A DNA stretch of 50,430 nucleotides from Streptomyces tailanensis (lineage in GTDB: Bacteria; Actinomycetota; Actinomycetes; Streptomycetales; Streptomycetaceae): assembly GCF_008386495.1 (NCBI RefSeq), contig NZ_VTHJ01000057.1, forward strand, positions 1-50,430. The letters are read 5' to 3'. Under the pieces are notes generated by a model that did not search any database, was not told the DNA's origin, and was given only the letters and a program-made list of their open reading frames with translations. The position numbers were made by a program, and so were the translations under genes. The first letter of the stretch is position 1. Each line of letters starts with the position of its first letter. Of the stretch, positions 32,089-39,428 are shown piece by piece.

Positions 32089-33444
32089 TCATGCCTCCGC
32101 GGCTGTCTCGCTGTCCTCTTCTTCCGAGAGGAAGCCCGGCAGCCACTCCTCGAGTTCGTCGCGCATGCGGACCGTCGCGCCGAGTTGGCACAGGACGCCG
32201 ATGGTGCTCAGGGTCACGCGGTGGATGAGGAGGTAGGACGGGGGCAGGTTCAGCTGTTTGCCCAGTTGGTGAGCGGGGGAGCGGGGGTCGGCTATGCGGG
32301 CGGCCTGGCTGCGCATCCAGCCACGGGCGAAGGCGAACTCGTCCGCCCGGGCCGGTTCGATGATGGGGGACAGATAGTCGAGGACCGCGTCCGGGTCCAG
32401 GTCTATCGACTCCTTCACGAAGCCCTCCGTGCGGAGCATCTCGTAGACGGCCTCGGCCTCGCCCTCGATGGTCAGCCGCAGAGCTTCCCCGATCGGCGTG
32501 GGCAGGCCGCCCGGCAGGCGGTCCACCGTGCCGAAGTCGAGGACGCCGAGGCGCCAGCCGCGCTTCGCGTCCGGCAGGAGGCGGAAGTTGCCCGGGTGGG
32601 GGTCGGCGTGCAGGAGGCCGGTGCGGGTCGGGCCGGAGAAGAGGAAGCGGGTCAGCAACTGCCCTGCTCGGTCACGCTGTTCCTGAGTGCCGTCGGTGAT
32701 CACCTCCGACAAGGGGGTGCCGTCCATCCACTCCGTCACCAGCACCTGCTCGCACTGGTGGACCACGGCCGGGACCTCGACATCCGGGTCGCCCGCGAAC
32801 TCCTCCGCGTGCGCCTGCTGGGCCTGGGCCTCCAGGCCGTAGTCGAGCTCCTCGGAGACACGGTCCCGCAGTTCCGTGATGAGCGGTTTGATGTCCATTC
32901 CGGGGATGAGGGGGCCGAGGAGGCGGGCGAACCGGCTGAGTTGGCCGAGGTCGGAGAGGAGGGCCTCGCCCGCTCCGGGGTACTGGACCTTGACGGCGAC
33001 CGCACGGCCGTCGTGCCACACCGCGCGGTGCACCTGGCCGATCGAGGCCGCCGCGGCCGGCTTGTCCTCGAACTCCAGGAACAGCTCCTGCCAGTCCTCG
33101 CCGATCCGCTCCTCCAGTACCGAGTGCACCGTGCGGGTCGGCATCGGCGGCGCCGCGTCCTGGAGTTTGGTCAGTGCCGCGCGGTAAGGGCCCGCGACTT
33201 CCTCCGGTAGCGCCGATTCGAAGACGGACAGGGCCTGCCCGAACTTCATGGCGCCGCCCTTCAGCTCGCCCAGGACTTTGAACAGCTGCTCCGCCGTGCG
33301 CTGTTGGAGTTCGCGGCCCACGAGTTCCGCGGACTCGCCGACGATGCGTTTGCCGAGTCCCCAGGTGGCCCGACCGGCGATGCCGAGCGGGAGCGCGGCG
33401 AGCTTGGCGGTCCGGGTGACCGCCTTCCGGGGAAGATCAGACAT
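32089..33444 (-). CDS. ABC1/UbiB-family atypical kinase
   Basis: A 451-residue ABC1 (ADCK/UbiB) family protein. The family's KxGQ motif appears as MKFGQALS near residue 65, followed by ASIGQVHRA near 130, AVKVQYPG near 147, HADPHPGNF near 285 and LDFGTVDRLP near 307, so the ATP-binding and catalytic residues are intact. Family members act on quinone/isoprenoid lipids as kinases or ATPases. Most of the sequence appears cytosolic, with no strong membrane helix. The gene overlaps the upstream ThiF-like gene by 8 bases, so the two products are likely made together; a GGAGGG ribosome binding site precedes the ATG. Confidence 0.92.
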   Translation of the reverse strand: MSDLPRKAVTRTAKLAALPLGIAGRATWGLGKRIVGESAELVGRELQQRTAEQLFKVLGELKGGAMKFGQALSVFESALPEEVAGPYRAALTKLQDAAPPMPTRTVHSVLEERIGEDWQELFLEFEDKPAAAASIGQVHRAVWHDGRAVAVKVQYPGAGEALLSDLGQLSRFARLLGPLIPGMDIKPLITELRDRVSEELDYGLEAQAQQAHAEEFAGDPDVEVPAVVHQCEQVLVTEWMDGTPLSEVITDGTQEQRDRAGQLLTRFLFSGPTRTGLLHADPHPGNFRLLPDAKRGWRLGVLDFGTVDRLPGGLPTPIGEALRLTIEGEAEAVYEMLRTEGFVKESIDLDPDAVLDYLSPIIEPARADEFAFARGWMRSQAARIADPRSPAHQLGKQLNLPPSYLLIHRVTLSTIGVLCQLGATVRMRDELEEWLPGFLSEEEDSETAAEA

Positions 33445-34705
33445 GCGCCCTCCAAGTCCCAGCCGGCTGTGCCGCGTGTGCCTTGCGGGACAACCTCGTT
33501 GACCGCTGATGCCCGGCCATTGTCTCGTGCGGTTCCCCGTCCTTCGATGTGTGTTCCCCGTTACCTTTCTCGCCAGCACCTTTCTCCGCCGCCCCACAGG
33601 GACAAACGGGATGCGGCCACACCGGGCGGGAGTGCCAGTCGAATCCGGGCACCGACGCCTCCCAGCGGGCGCCCACGCTGGACGGTACCTGCCCGTCGAG
33701 GAAGGCGAGCGCGTGCCCCGCGGCCAGTGCGGCGACGGTCGTGGCCAGAGCGAGATCGCAGGCCTCGACCTGGCGCGGACGGCCGGAGCGCCACTGGGTG
33801 ACCAGACGCGGCCAGGTCTCGTCGCGGTCGGTGCGCCCCTGATCCAGGCAACCGGCGCAGCCCGTCTCACCGGGCAGGACCAGCGGGCCGACGACACCCG
33901 TTCCCTCCACCACCCCGGCGTAGAGATGCGGTGTCCCCGAGTCGATGAGCGGTTCGGAGGAGGTCGGCTTGGGGGCGTGGACGTCGACACCGTCGCGCGG
34001 GGCGAGGATCACCAAGGAGAAGCCGGGCTCCTCGCGGAGGCGGTCCGTCGGCGCGCTGTCCGCAGCTTCCGCAGGAGGCCGGCATCCGCGGCGGCGGCGA
34101 GGCGGGCGATCGGGCGCCGCGTGGCGAGCCGCTCGGCGGGCCGCCACATCCCTGCGCTCCCCGATCGACTCGGCCGGCAACCCACCCGGTGCCACATCCC
34201 ACGGTTCGACCCGGCCGACGTCACGGACGTCGACCTCACCGACGCCGGCCCCCGACAACAGAGAGGCGAGCACTGCCCCCACCCGGCCGGCGCCCCGTAC
34301 CTGCACTCTCAGTGAGCGGCGGGCGGCCAGGCACCGCATGGCGTCGCCCGGGGCGGGTGCGACCAGAGAGAGCGTGGCGGCGTCCGGGCGCAACCGGTTC
34401 AGGACCTCGGGCTTGCCGCGCAGCATGTCCGCGTCCGGGCCGCCACCCGTGGCGTCGTCCAGCAGTCCGGACCGGGCCAGCTGATCCACCAGCCCGTCCA
34501 CATGGCCGTCGGGCAGGCCCATACCGCGGCCCTCCTCGCGCAGCAGCGGCAGCCCGCGTGTTCCGTCGAGCAGGTCGAGGAAGCTGCCTGTCGCCGTGTC
34601 CATCGGTCCCAGCACCATGGCGTGCGCCGGCGCGAGTCCGAACTGCACGGTGTTGAGATCCCGCCAGCCGCGCCGGAGCGCGGGCTTCACCATCGGATGC
34701 ATCAT
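33437..34705 (-). CDS. ThiF/E1-like family protein
   Basis: A 422-residue protein with a divergent E1-like Rossmann region (VQVRGAGRVGAVLASLLSGA near residue 135) and later Cys pairs CAGC and CPCG that fit the structural zinc of ThiF/MoeB proteins. Between them is an Arg/Pro-rich insert (DRPPRRRRGCRPP). The N-terminal about 110 residues resemble peptide-leader-binding parts of ThiF-like proteins, but I see no adjacent peptide precursor gene. The adenylation residues are weakly conserved, so it may not be an active E1. Its overlap with the ABC1 kinase gene suggests a joint pathway. Confidence 0.78.
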   Translation of the reverse strand: MMHPMVKPALRRGWRDLNTVQFGLAPAHAMVLGPMDTATGSFLDLLDGTRGLPLLREEGRGMGLPDGHVDGLVDQLARSGLLDDATGGGPDADMLRGKPEVLNRLRPDAATLSLVAPAPGDAMRCLAARRSLRVQVRGAGRVGAVLASLLSGAGVGEVDVRDVGRVEPWDVAPGGLPAESIGERRDVAARRAARHAAPDRPPRRRRGCRPPAEAADSAPTDRLREEPGFSLVILAPRDGVDVHAPKPTSSEPLIDSGTPHLYAGVVEGTGVVGPLVLPGETGCAGCLDQGRTDRDETWPRLVTQWRSGRPRQVEACDLALATTVAALAAGHALAFLDGQVPSSVGARWEASVPGFDWHSRPVWPHPVCPCGAAEKGAGEKGNGEHTSKDGEPHETMAGHQRSTRLSRKAHAAQPAGTWRAHV

Positions 34706-34809
34706 CGGCCCCCGTAGTCAGAAGAAAGGTCCCCGCGTGCCGACGGTGCCAGTGCCTGGTCCGCCGACGAGTGCCAGCATGCACGGACTGCGACGACGTG
34801 TGTCGCGAT

Positions 34810-34818
34810 TTGTCCACA
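34810..34818 (+). promoter_or_regulatory. DnaA-box-like site
   Basis: TTGTCCACA, the preferred Streptomyces DnaA box, in the 216-bp divergent gap between the ThiF-like and YgjP-like genes. The rest of this gap holds no gene I can support. Confidence 0.45.
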
Positions 34819-34921
34819 GGTGACGGCATTCGTCGTACAAATCAGGCGCTCGGAGTGCGGATCGATATCGAACCGTCCCAGAGGCGGGACTTCCCCCGTG
34901 TGCAGCGGGTAACGTCGGGGC

Positions 34922-35518
34922 GTGCCCGCCGACCCACTGCACCGCGCCGGAAAGCCACAGCGCAGCACGACGAGCCAGCCGTCAAGCGACTCGAGGGCGA
35001 GCGCGATCGAGGTCCGCAGGAGCGCGCGACGGCGCAGAACGGTCTCCGCGTACCGCGAGGGCGATCGCACCGTCGTGCTCATCCCCGCTCGCATGTCCGA
35101 GGCGGAGGAGCAGCGCTGGGTGACCGTCATGCTCGACAAGCTGGCGGCGCAGGAGAGTAAACGGCTCCTCGGCGACGCCGAACTGTCCGAGCGGGCAGCC
35201 CGGCTGTCGGACCAGTACTTCGGCGGCCGCGCCCGGCCCACCTCGGTCCGCTGGGTCACCAACCAGAACACTCGCTGGGGCTCGTGCACCCCCGCCGAGG
35301 GCAGCATCCGCCTGTCGCACCGCCTGCAGGGCATGCCCGAATACGTCGTCGACTACGTCCTCCTCCACGAACTCGCGCACCTGCTCGTACCCGGCCACGG
35401 CCCCCGTTTCTGGCGACTGCTGGAGGCCTATCCGCGCACAGAGCGCGCCCGCGGCTACCTCGAAGGGGTGGTCGCCGCCGACCGCCTGCCGTATTTGCCC
35501 GCCGCTCGAGAAGAGTGA
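34922..35518 (+). CDS. YgjP-like (WLM/SprT-type) metallopeptidase
   Basis: A 198-residue predicted zinc metallopeptidase of the YgjP/DUF45 type. The zincin motif HELAHLLVPGHGPRFW near residue 150 gives two His ligands, the catalytic Glu and a third His; RWGSC upstream (near 118) is also family-typical. The first about 35 residues are a Ser/Arg-rich extension. Substrate unknown. GTG start with TAACGT at 34910-34915 only 6 bases ahead and no Shine-Dalgarno, so probably leaderless. A small ACGCC-TTC-GGCGT hairpin at the stop codon (35518-35530) may end transcription. Confidence 0.87.
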   Translation: MPADPLHRAGKPQRSTTSQPSSDSRASAIEVRRSARRRRTVSAYREGDRTVVLIPARMSEAEEQRWVTVMLDKLAAQESKRLLGDAELSERAARLSDQYFGGRARPTSVRWVTNQNTRWGSCTPAEGSIRLSHRLQGMPEYVVDYVLLHELAHLLVPGHGPRFWRLLEAYPRTERARGYLEGVVAADRLPYLPAAREE

Positions 35519-35644
35519 CGCCTTCGGCGTGACGAGCGATCCGCCCTCGTGGCCGGGGACCGCGCCGCGCGCCCGGTGACACGAAGCGGGTGCTTCACGC
35601 GCGCGTATGTGCGTTTACGGGGCAGGTGGCCGAAGTCGCGCTTT

Positions 35645-35695
35645 TGTACCGGCTCTGTACCGGCCTCGTACGGCTCCGGATTTTGCGGTTAGCCT
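35645..35695 (+). promoter_or_regulatory. Helically phased GTACCGG repeats and -10 box
   Basis: TGTACCGGCTC (35645), TGTACCGGCCTC (35656) and GTACGGCTCC (35668) are three direct repeats spaced 11-12 bp, one helical turn apart, followed by a TAGCCT -10-like box at 35690-35695. They sit about 56-106 bases before the TerD-AIM24 gene in a 232-bp gap and could bind a regulator. Confidence 0.45.
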
Positions 35696-35750
35696 GACGC
35701 GACGCATTCGCAGGCGTACTCACTTTCGGGATGGGGGACGGTCGTTACGC

Positions 35751-37373
35751 ATGGCCAGGGAATTCCAACGCGGCCACAAGGCCAAGATCAGTGACCTCAC
35801 CGCGGGCACGGATCTGTACGTGGGTGTACAGATCACTGCCCCCGGGCTTTCCTTCGACATCAGCTGCTTCGGCCTGGACGCCGACGAACGGCTTTCGGAC
35901 GACCGGTACTTCGTCTTCTTCAACCAGCCGAAGACTCCCGAGGAGTCGATCCAGCTCCTGGGCGCCCAGTCGGGTGACACGGAGTCCTTCCGGGTCACGC
36001 TCGACAAGATCCCGCCGCAGATCCAGAAGCTGTCGTTCACGGCGACGATCGACGGCAACGGGCAGATGTCGCAGATCTCCCCTGGCTACATCCGCATCGT
36101 CGCGGGTGGCGAGGAGGTGGCCCGATATCCGTTCGACGGCTCGGAGTTCTCCACCGAGCGCGCCGTGATGCTGGGCGACTTCTACCTGAAGGACGTATGG
36201 CGGTTCGCGGCCGTCGGGCAGGGCTTCGACGGTGGCCTGGACGCGCTGCTGAAGAACTTCGGCGGCGAGGTGGCCGAGGAAGAGCCCGCCGCCGCACCGC
36301 AGCACCCGCAGGGCGACGCCGCTCCAGGCTTCGCCGCGCCCGCGTTCGGCGCTCCGGCGGCTCCCGCACCCGCGCCCGCCCCGGAGCCCGCGCAGGGCTT
36401 CGCGCCCCCTGCGCCCTCGCCATCCGTGCATGCCGCGCCGACGATCGCCGCGCCCCTGAACACCCCGCCCGGCGGCACCGTCCCGCCGCAGGCCCCGCCC
36501 GCACCCCAGGGCGGGCCCTTCACGTCGCCCGGTGCCCCTCCCCAGGGCGGGCCCTTCACGTCGCCCGGCGCCCCTCCCCAGGGGGGACCCTTCACGCCTC
36601 CCCCTGGTGCCGCGCCGCAGGGCGGTCCTTTCACGCCCCCGGGTGCCCCCGCGGCCTTCCCGGGGCAGTCCCAGCCGTTCGGCGGTGGCGCGGCGCTCGC
36701 TCCTGTGCCGCCGGACGCGGGCCTGCGCGTCGTGCTGACCAAGTACTCCGAGGCGCCCGTCGGCGACCGCTGGACCGAGCAGAATCCGCAGATGGTCCGG
36801 ACGACCCTCACCAAGGGCGCCAACATCCTCGCCAAGCAGGGCAGCATGGTCGCCTACCAGGGCGACATCGACTTCGCCCACAAGGGTTCCGGCCTGCTCG
36901 GCAAGTTGACGGGGCAGCTCACCGGCCAGGGCATGGCTCTGATGCGCTGTTCCGGAGACGGTGAGGTGTTCCTCGCCGACGAGGGCAGCCGCCTGTTCGT
37001 CATCCGGCTGCAGAACGAGCAGATCTACACCAGCGCGCGCGGAGTGCTCGCCTTCGACGAGGCGCTGGACACCGAGATCCGCCGTATCGAGGGCGCGGGT
37101 CTGCCCGGCGGCGGCCTGTTCAGCATGCTCTTCTCCGGCACGGGAGCGGTCGTCGTCAAGACGCGTGGCGTGCCCGTCGTCCTTCCGGTCGGCCCCGCCA
37201 CCTACGTCGACGGCAACGCCGTCATCGCCTGGTCCGCCGGTGCGCAGGCCGTCACCACGACCTCGCTCAGGCTGCGCCGCTCCGGGTACGCCCGCCAGAC
37301 CCAGGAGGCCATCAACCTCCAGTTCCGCGGCGCCCCCGGCAACTTCGTCGTTGTCCAGCCCTTCGAGGTGTGA
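35751..37373 (+). CDS. TerD-domain / AIM24-domain fusion protein
   Basis: A 540-residue protein. Residues 1 to about 175 are a TerD domain (tellurite-resistance/stress, calcium-binding family: FDISCFGLDADERLSDDRYF, then GDTESFRVTLDKIP). Residues 176-320 are a Pro/Ala/Gly linker with repeats. Residues about 325-540 are an AIM24 domain (MVAYQGDIDF, LMRCSGDGEVFLAD, GVPVVLPVGP, VVVQPFEV). Cytosolic, beta-rich. ATG chosen because the TerD domain starts at once (MAREFQRGHKAKI). First of three genes that each carry an AIM24 domain, with gaps of 8 and 28 bases, so an operon. Molecular function unknown; TerD links it to stress or to phage/metal response systems. Confidence 0.9.
   Translation: MAREFQRGHKAKISDLTAGTDLYVGVQITAPGLSFDISCFGLDADERLSDDRYFVFFNQPKTPEESIQLLGAQSGDTESFRVTLDKIPPQIQKLSFTATIDGNGQMSQISPGYIRIVAGGEEVARYPFDGSEFSTERAVMLGDFYLKDVWRFAAVGQGFDGGLDALLKNFGGEVAEEEPAAAPQHPQGDAAPGFAAPAFGAPAAPAPAPAPEPAQGFAPPAPSPSVHAAPTIAAPLNTPPGGTVPPQAPPAPQGGPFTSPGAPPQGGPFTSPGAPPQGGPFTPPPGAAPQGGPFTPPGAPAAFPGQSQPFGGGAALAPVPPDAGLRVVLTKYSEAPVGDRWTEQNPQMVRTTLTKGANILAKQGSMVAYQGDIDFAHKGSGLLGKLTGQLTGQGMALMRCSGDGEVFLADEGSRLFVIRLQNEQIYTSARGVLAFDEALDTEIRRIEGAGLPGGGLFSMLFSGTGAVVVKTRGVPVVLPVGPATYVDGNAVIAWSAGAQAVTTTSLRLRRSGYARQTQEAINLQFRGAPGNFVVVQPFEV
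36504..36650 (+). repeat. Tandem 36-bp repeats in the TerD-AIM24 linker
   Basis: Four units of about 36 bp encode PQGGPFTSPGAP and variants. Units one and two (36504-36539, 36540-36575) differ at a single base, pointing to recent duplication. Confidence 0.85.
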
Positions 37374-37381
37374 GGCAGAGC

Positions 37382-38059
37382 ATGGACCTCCAGACACTCA
37401 ACGCGCACCGCTCCGCGTCCACCGGCATCCGTATGAGCGTGCACAGCTCCAAGACGCTCAAGGTCATGATGGTCACCGGACAGGACCTCCTGGCCAAGGC
37501 CGGCTCGATGATCGCGTACGACGGCTATGTGCAGTTCGACGGCCCGCCCGCCACGCTGCGCCGCAGCGCCGAGGAGATGGTCACCGGTGAGGGCGGCAAG
37601 CTGATGCTCTGCCGGGGCGACGGGGAGCTCTACCTCGCCGACTACGGCGGTGACGTCCTCATCCTCCATCTGAACAACGAGGCGCTCTCCGTCAACGGTC
37701 CCACCCTGCTGGCCTGCGACGCCTCCCTCCAGCTCTCCATCGAGCCGGTCAAGGGCCTCGCCAAGCTCTCCGGTTCCGGTCTGACCAACCTCGTGATCCG
37801 CGGCACCGGATGGGTCGCCCTGGTCAGCCGGGGCGTGCCGATCTCCCTCGACTGCGCCGAACGGGAGACGTACGTCGACCCGGACGCCCTGATCGCCTGG
37901 ACGGACGGCCTCGACATGAAGGCCCGCCGCACCATCAAGGCCAGTGCGCTCATCGGCCGGGGCAGCGGTGAAGCCTTCCAGATCGGCTTCAAGGGACAGG
38001 GCTTCGTGGTCGTCCAGCCCAGCGAGGACACCGGCGACCGCTTCAAGATCCGTGGCTGA
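37382..38059 (+). CDS. AIM24 family protein
   Basis: A 225-residue single-domain AIM24 protein with the family pattern: GSMIAYDGYVQF near residue 40, LMLCRGDGELYLADYGGDV near 78, and GFVVVQPSED near the C-terminus. No signal peptide or membrane segment. Starts 8 bases after the TerD-AIM24 stop. Paralogous to its neighbours, with the strands most similar at the two repeat motifs named. Function unknown; homomeric or heteromeric assembly with the other two AIM24 proteins is plausible. Confidence 0.9.
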   Translation: MDLQTLNAHRSASTGIRMSVHSSKTLKVMMVTGQDLLAKAGSMIAYDGYVQFDGPPATLRRSAEEMVTGEGGKLMLCRGDGELYLADYGGDVLILHLNNEALSVNGPTLLACDASLQLSIEPVKGLAKLSGSGLTNLVIRGTGWVALVSRGVPISLDCAERETYVDPDALIAWTDGLDMKARRTIKASALIGRGSGEAFQIGFKGQGFVVVQPSEDTGDRFKIRG

Positions 38060-38087
38060 CCGGGGCTGAGAGGAGCACCAGCACACC

Positions 38088-38840
38088 ATGCACAGCACAC
38101 TCTTCGCGCACATTCCGGTGGAGCACACCGAGCGCTACACGCTGCAGAACCCGCAGCTGCTCAAGACCGACGTGACCATCGGCAGCAGCCCCGTCCTCGC
38201 CCGGCAGGGCGCGATGGTCGCGTTCGAGGGGCAGGTCGAATTCGACAGTCAGTACCGCAACCGCAGCTGGCGCAACGCCGAGCGGATGACCGGTGAGCGG
38301 CTCGAACTCATGCGCTGCAAGGGCAACGGGATCGTGTATCTCGCCAACTTCGCGCAGTACCTGCACATCATGGAGGTCGGTCGCGGCATCACCGTCGACT
38401 CCTCCGCCGTTCTGGCGTTCGACGGTTCGCTCAACGTCGGCATCGTCGCCGTGGACAGCGCCGTCGAGGTGGCCTCGGCCGGGGCGTACAACCTGGAGCT
38501 GTCCGGCGGCGGCAAGGTCGTCCTGATGACCTCGGGCGAGCCGCTGGCCCTCGAGGTGACCCCCGAGAAGAACATCTGCGTCGACTCGGACGCCGTCATC
38601 GCCTGGTCCACCTCGCTGCGGACACAGCTCCAGGCGCCCACCTCGACCTCCGCCGTGTGGCGCCGCCGGGGCTCCACCGGCGAGGGCTGGGAGATGCACT
38701 TCGGGGGCAGCGGACACGTCCTGGTGCAGCCGAGCGAGCTGCTGCCGCCCCAGCACCTGCGTACGTCCGGGGTGCTCGGGCAGTTCGGCATGGGCGCCGG
38801 TGGGCTGAGCGGGAACTCCCTCGGGGGCAGCCGCAACTGA
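38088..38840 (+). CDS. AIM24 family protein
   Basis: A 250-residue AIM24 protein, third in the operon. Motifs GAMVAFEGQVEF near residue 41, LMRCKGNGIVYLANF near 75, and GSGHVLVQPSELLPP near 215 align with its paralogues. The last about 30 residues are Gly/Ser-rich. GAGAGGAGCACC precedes the ATG as ribosome binding site. The three AIM24 domains have diverged well, suggesting an old triplication with distinct roles. Confidence 0.9.
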   Translation: MHSTLFAHIPVEHTERYTLQNPQLLKTDVTIGSSPVLARQGAMVAFEGQVEFDSQYRNRSWRNAERMTGERLELMRCKGNGIVYLANFAQYLHIMEVGRGITVDSSAVLAFDGSLNVGIVAVDSAVEVASAGAYNLELSGGGKVVLMTSGEPLALEVTPEKNICVDSDAVIAWSTSLRTQLQAPTSTSAVWRRRGSTGEGWEMHFGGSGHVLVQPSELLPPQHLRTSGVLGQFGMGAGGLSGNSLGGSRN

Positions 38841-38852
38841 TCGCCTGCGCGG

Positions 38853-38900
38853 GACATGTGTAAGGGGCGGCCGCAGTAGCGGCCGCCCCTTACACATGTC
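38853..38900. terminator. Perfect 22-bp bidirectional terminator
   Basis: Arms at 38853-38874 and 38879-38900 are exact complements across 22 bp with an AGTA loop, located between the convergent AIM24 and Nudix genes. It is the longest perfect hairpin seen in the window. Confidence 0.92.
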
Positions 38901-38906
38901 TTCGGT

Positions 38907-39428
38907 TCAGAGCCGTGCCCGCGTGGCCTCCAGCAGCCGTACGACCGACTCGTCGGCCACGTCCGCGACCTCGTCGTACGGGAACCAGCGGACGTCGAGC
39001 GACTCGTCGCTGACCAGGTGCTCGGCGTCCGGCGGGGCCAGCAGCGCGTACTGGACGTCGAAGTGGCAGTGGCAGGGCGGTGGGATCGGGTGCCGGTCCA
39101 GGCGCACCGGGCCGCCCGGGAGCAGCGTCAGCCCGGCGATGCCGGACTCCTCCGTCCCTTCGCGCAGGGCCGCCTCCGCCAGGGAGGTGTCCGCCGGCTC
39201 GCAGTGGCCGCCCATCTGGAGCCACATACGCAGCTTCTTGTGGAGGGTGAGGAGCACCCGGCCGCGGTCGGGGTCGATCACCAGGCCGCTCGCCGTGAGG
39301 TGCCCGGCGCCGCACGCCTTCCACATGCCGTCCGGGTGAGCCGCCAAGTGGTCGAGGTAAGCCTGGCGCAGCTCCGGCTGGTCCTCGTACCCCTTCAGTA
39401 CGAGGACCGCGTCGTCGTACAGGCTCAC
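38907..39428 (-). CDS. Nudix hydrolase
   Basis: A 173-residue Nudix protein. The Nudix box runs from GGHCEPAD (near residue 73) to REGTEESGI (near 97); the first box Glu is Asp, as in many actinobacterial relatives. Substrate unknown, possibly an oxidised or atypical nucleotide. The GTG start overlaps the stop of the upstream DUF2342 gene as GTGA, so translation is coupled. Confidence 0.88.
   Translation of the reverse strand: MSLYDDAVLVLKGYEDQPELRQAYLDHLAAHPDGMWKACGAGHLTASGLVIDPDRGRVLLTLHKKLRMWLQMGGHCEPADTSLAEAALREGTEESGIAGLTLLPGGPVRLDRHPIPPPCHCHFDVQYALLAPPDAEHLVSDESLDVRWFPYDEVADVADESVVRLLEATRARL

Noticed and set aside
34702..35334. Minus-strand frame over the ThiF/YgjP divergent gap
   Set aside because: Runs through the DnaA box region and antisense to the metallopeptidase; composition is Arg/Ser-rich noise.
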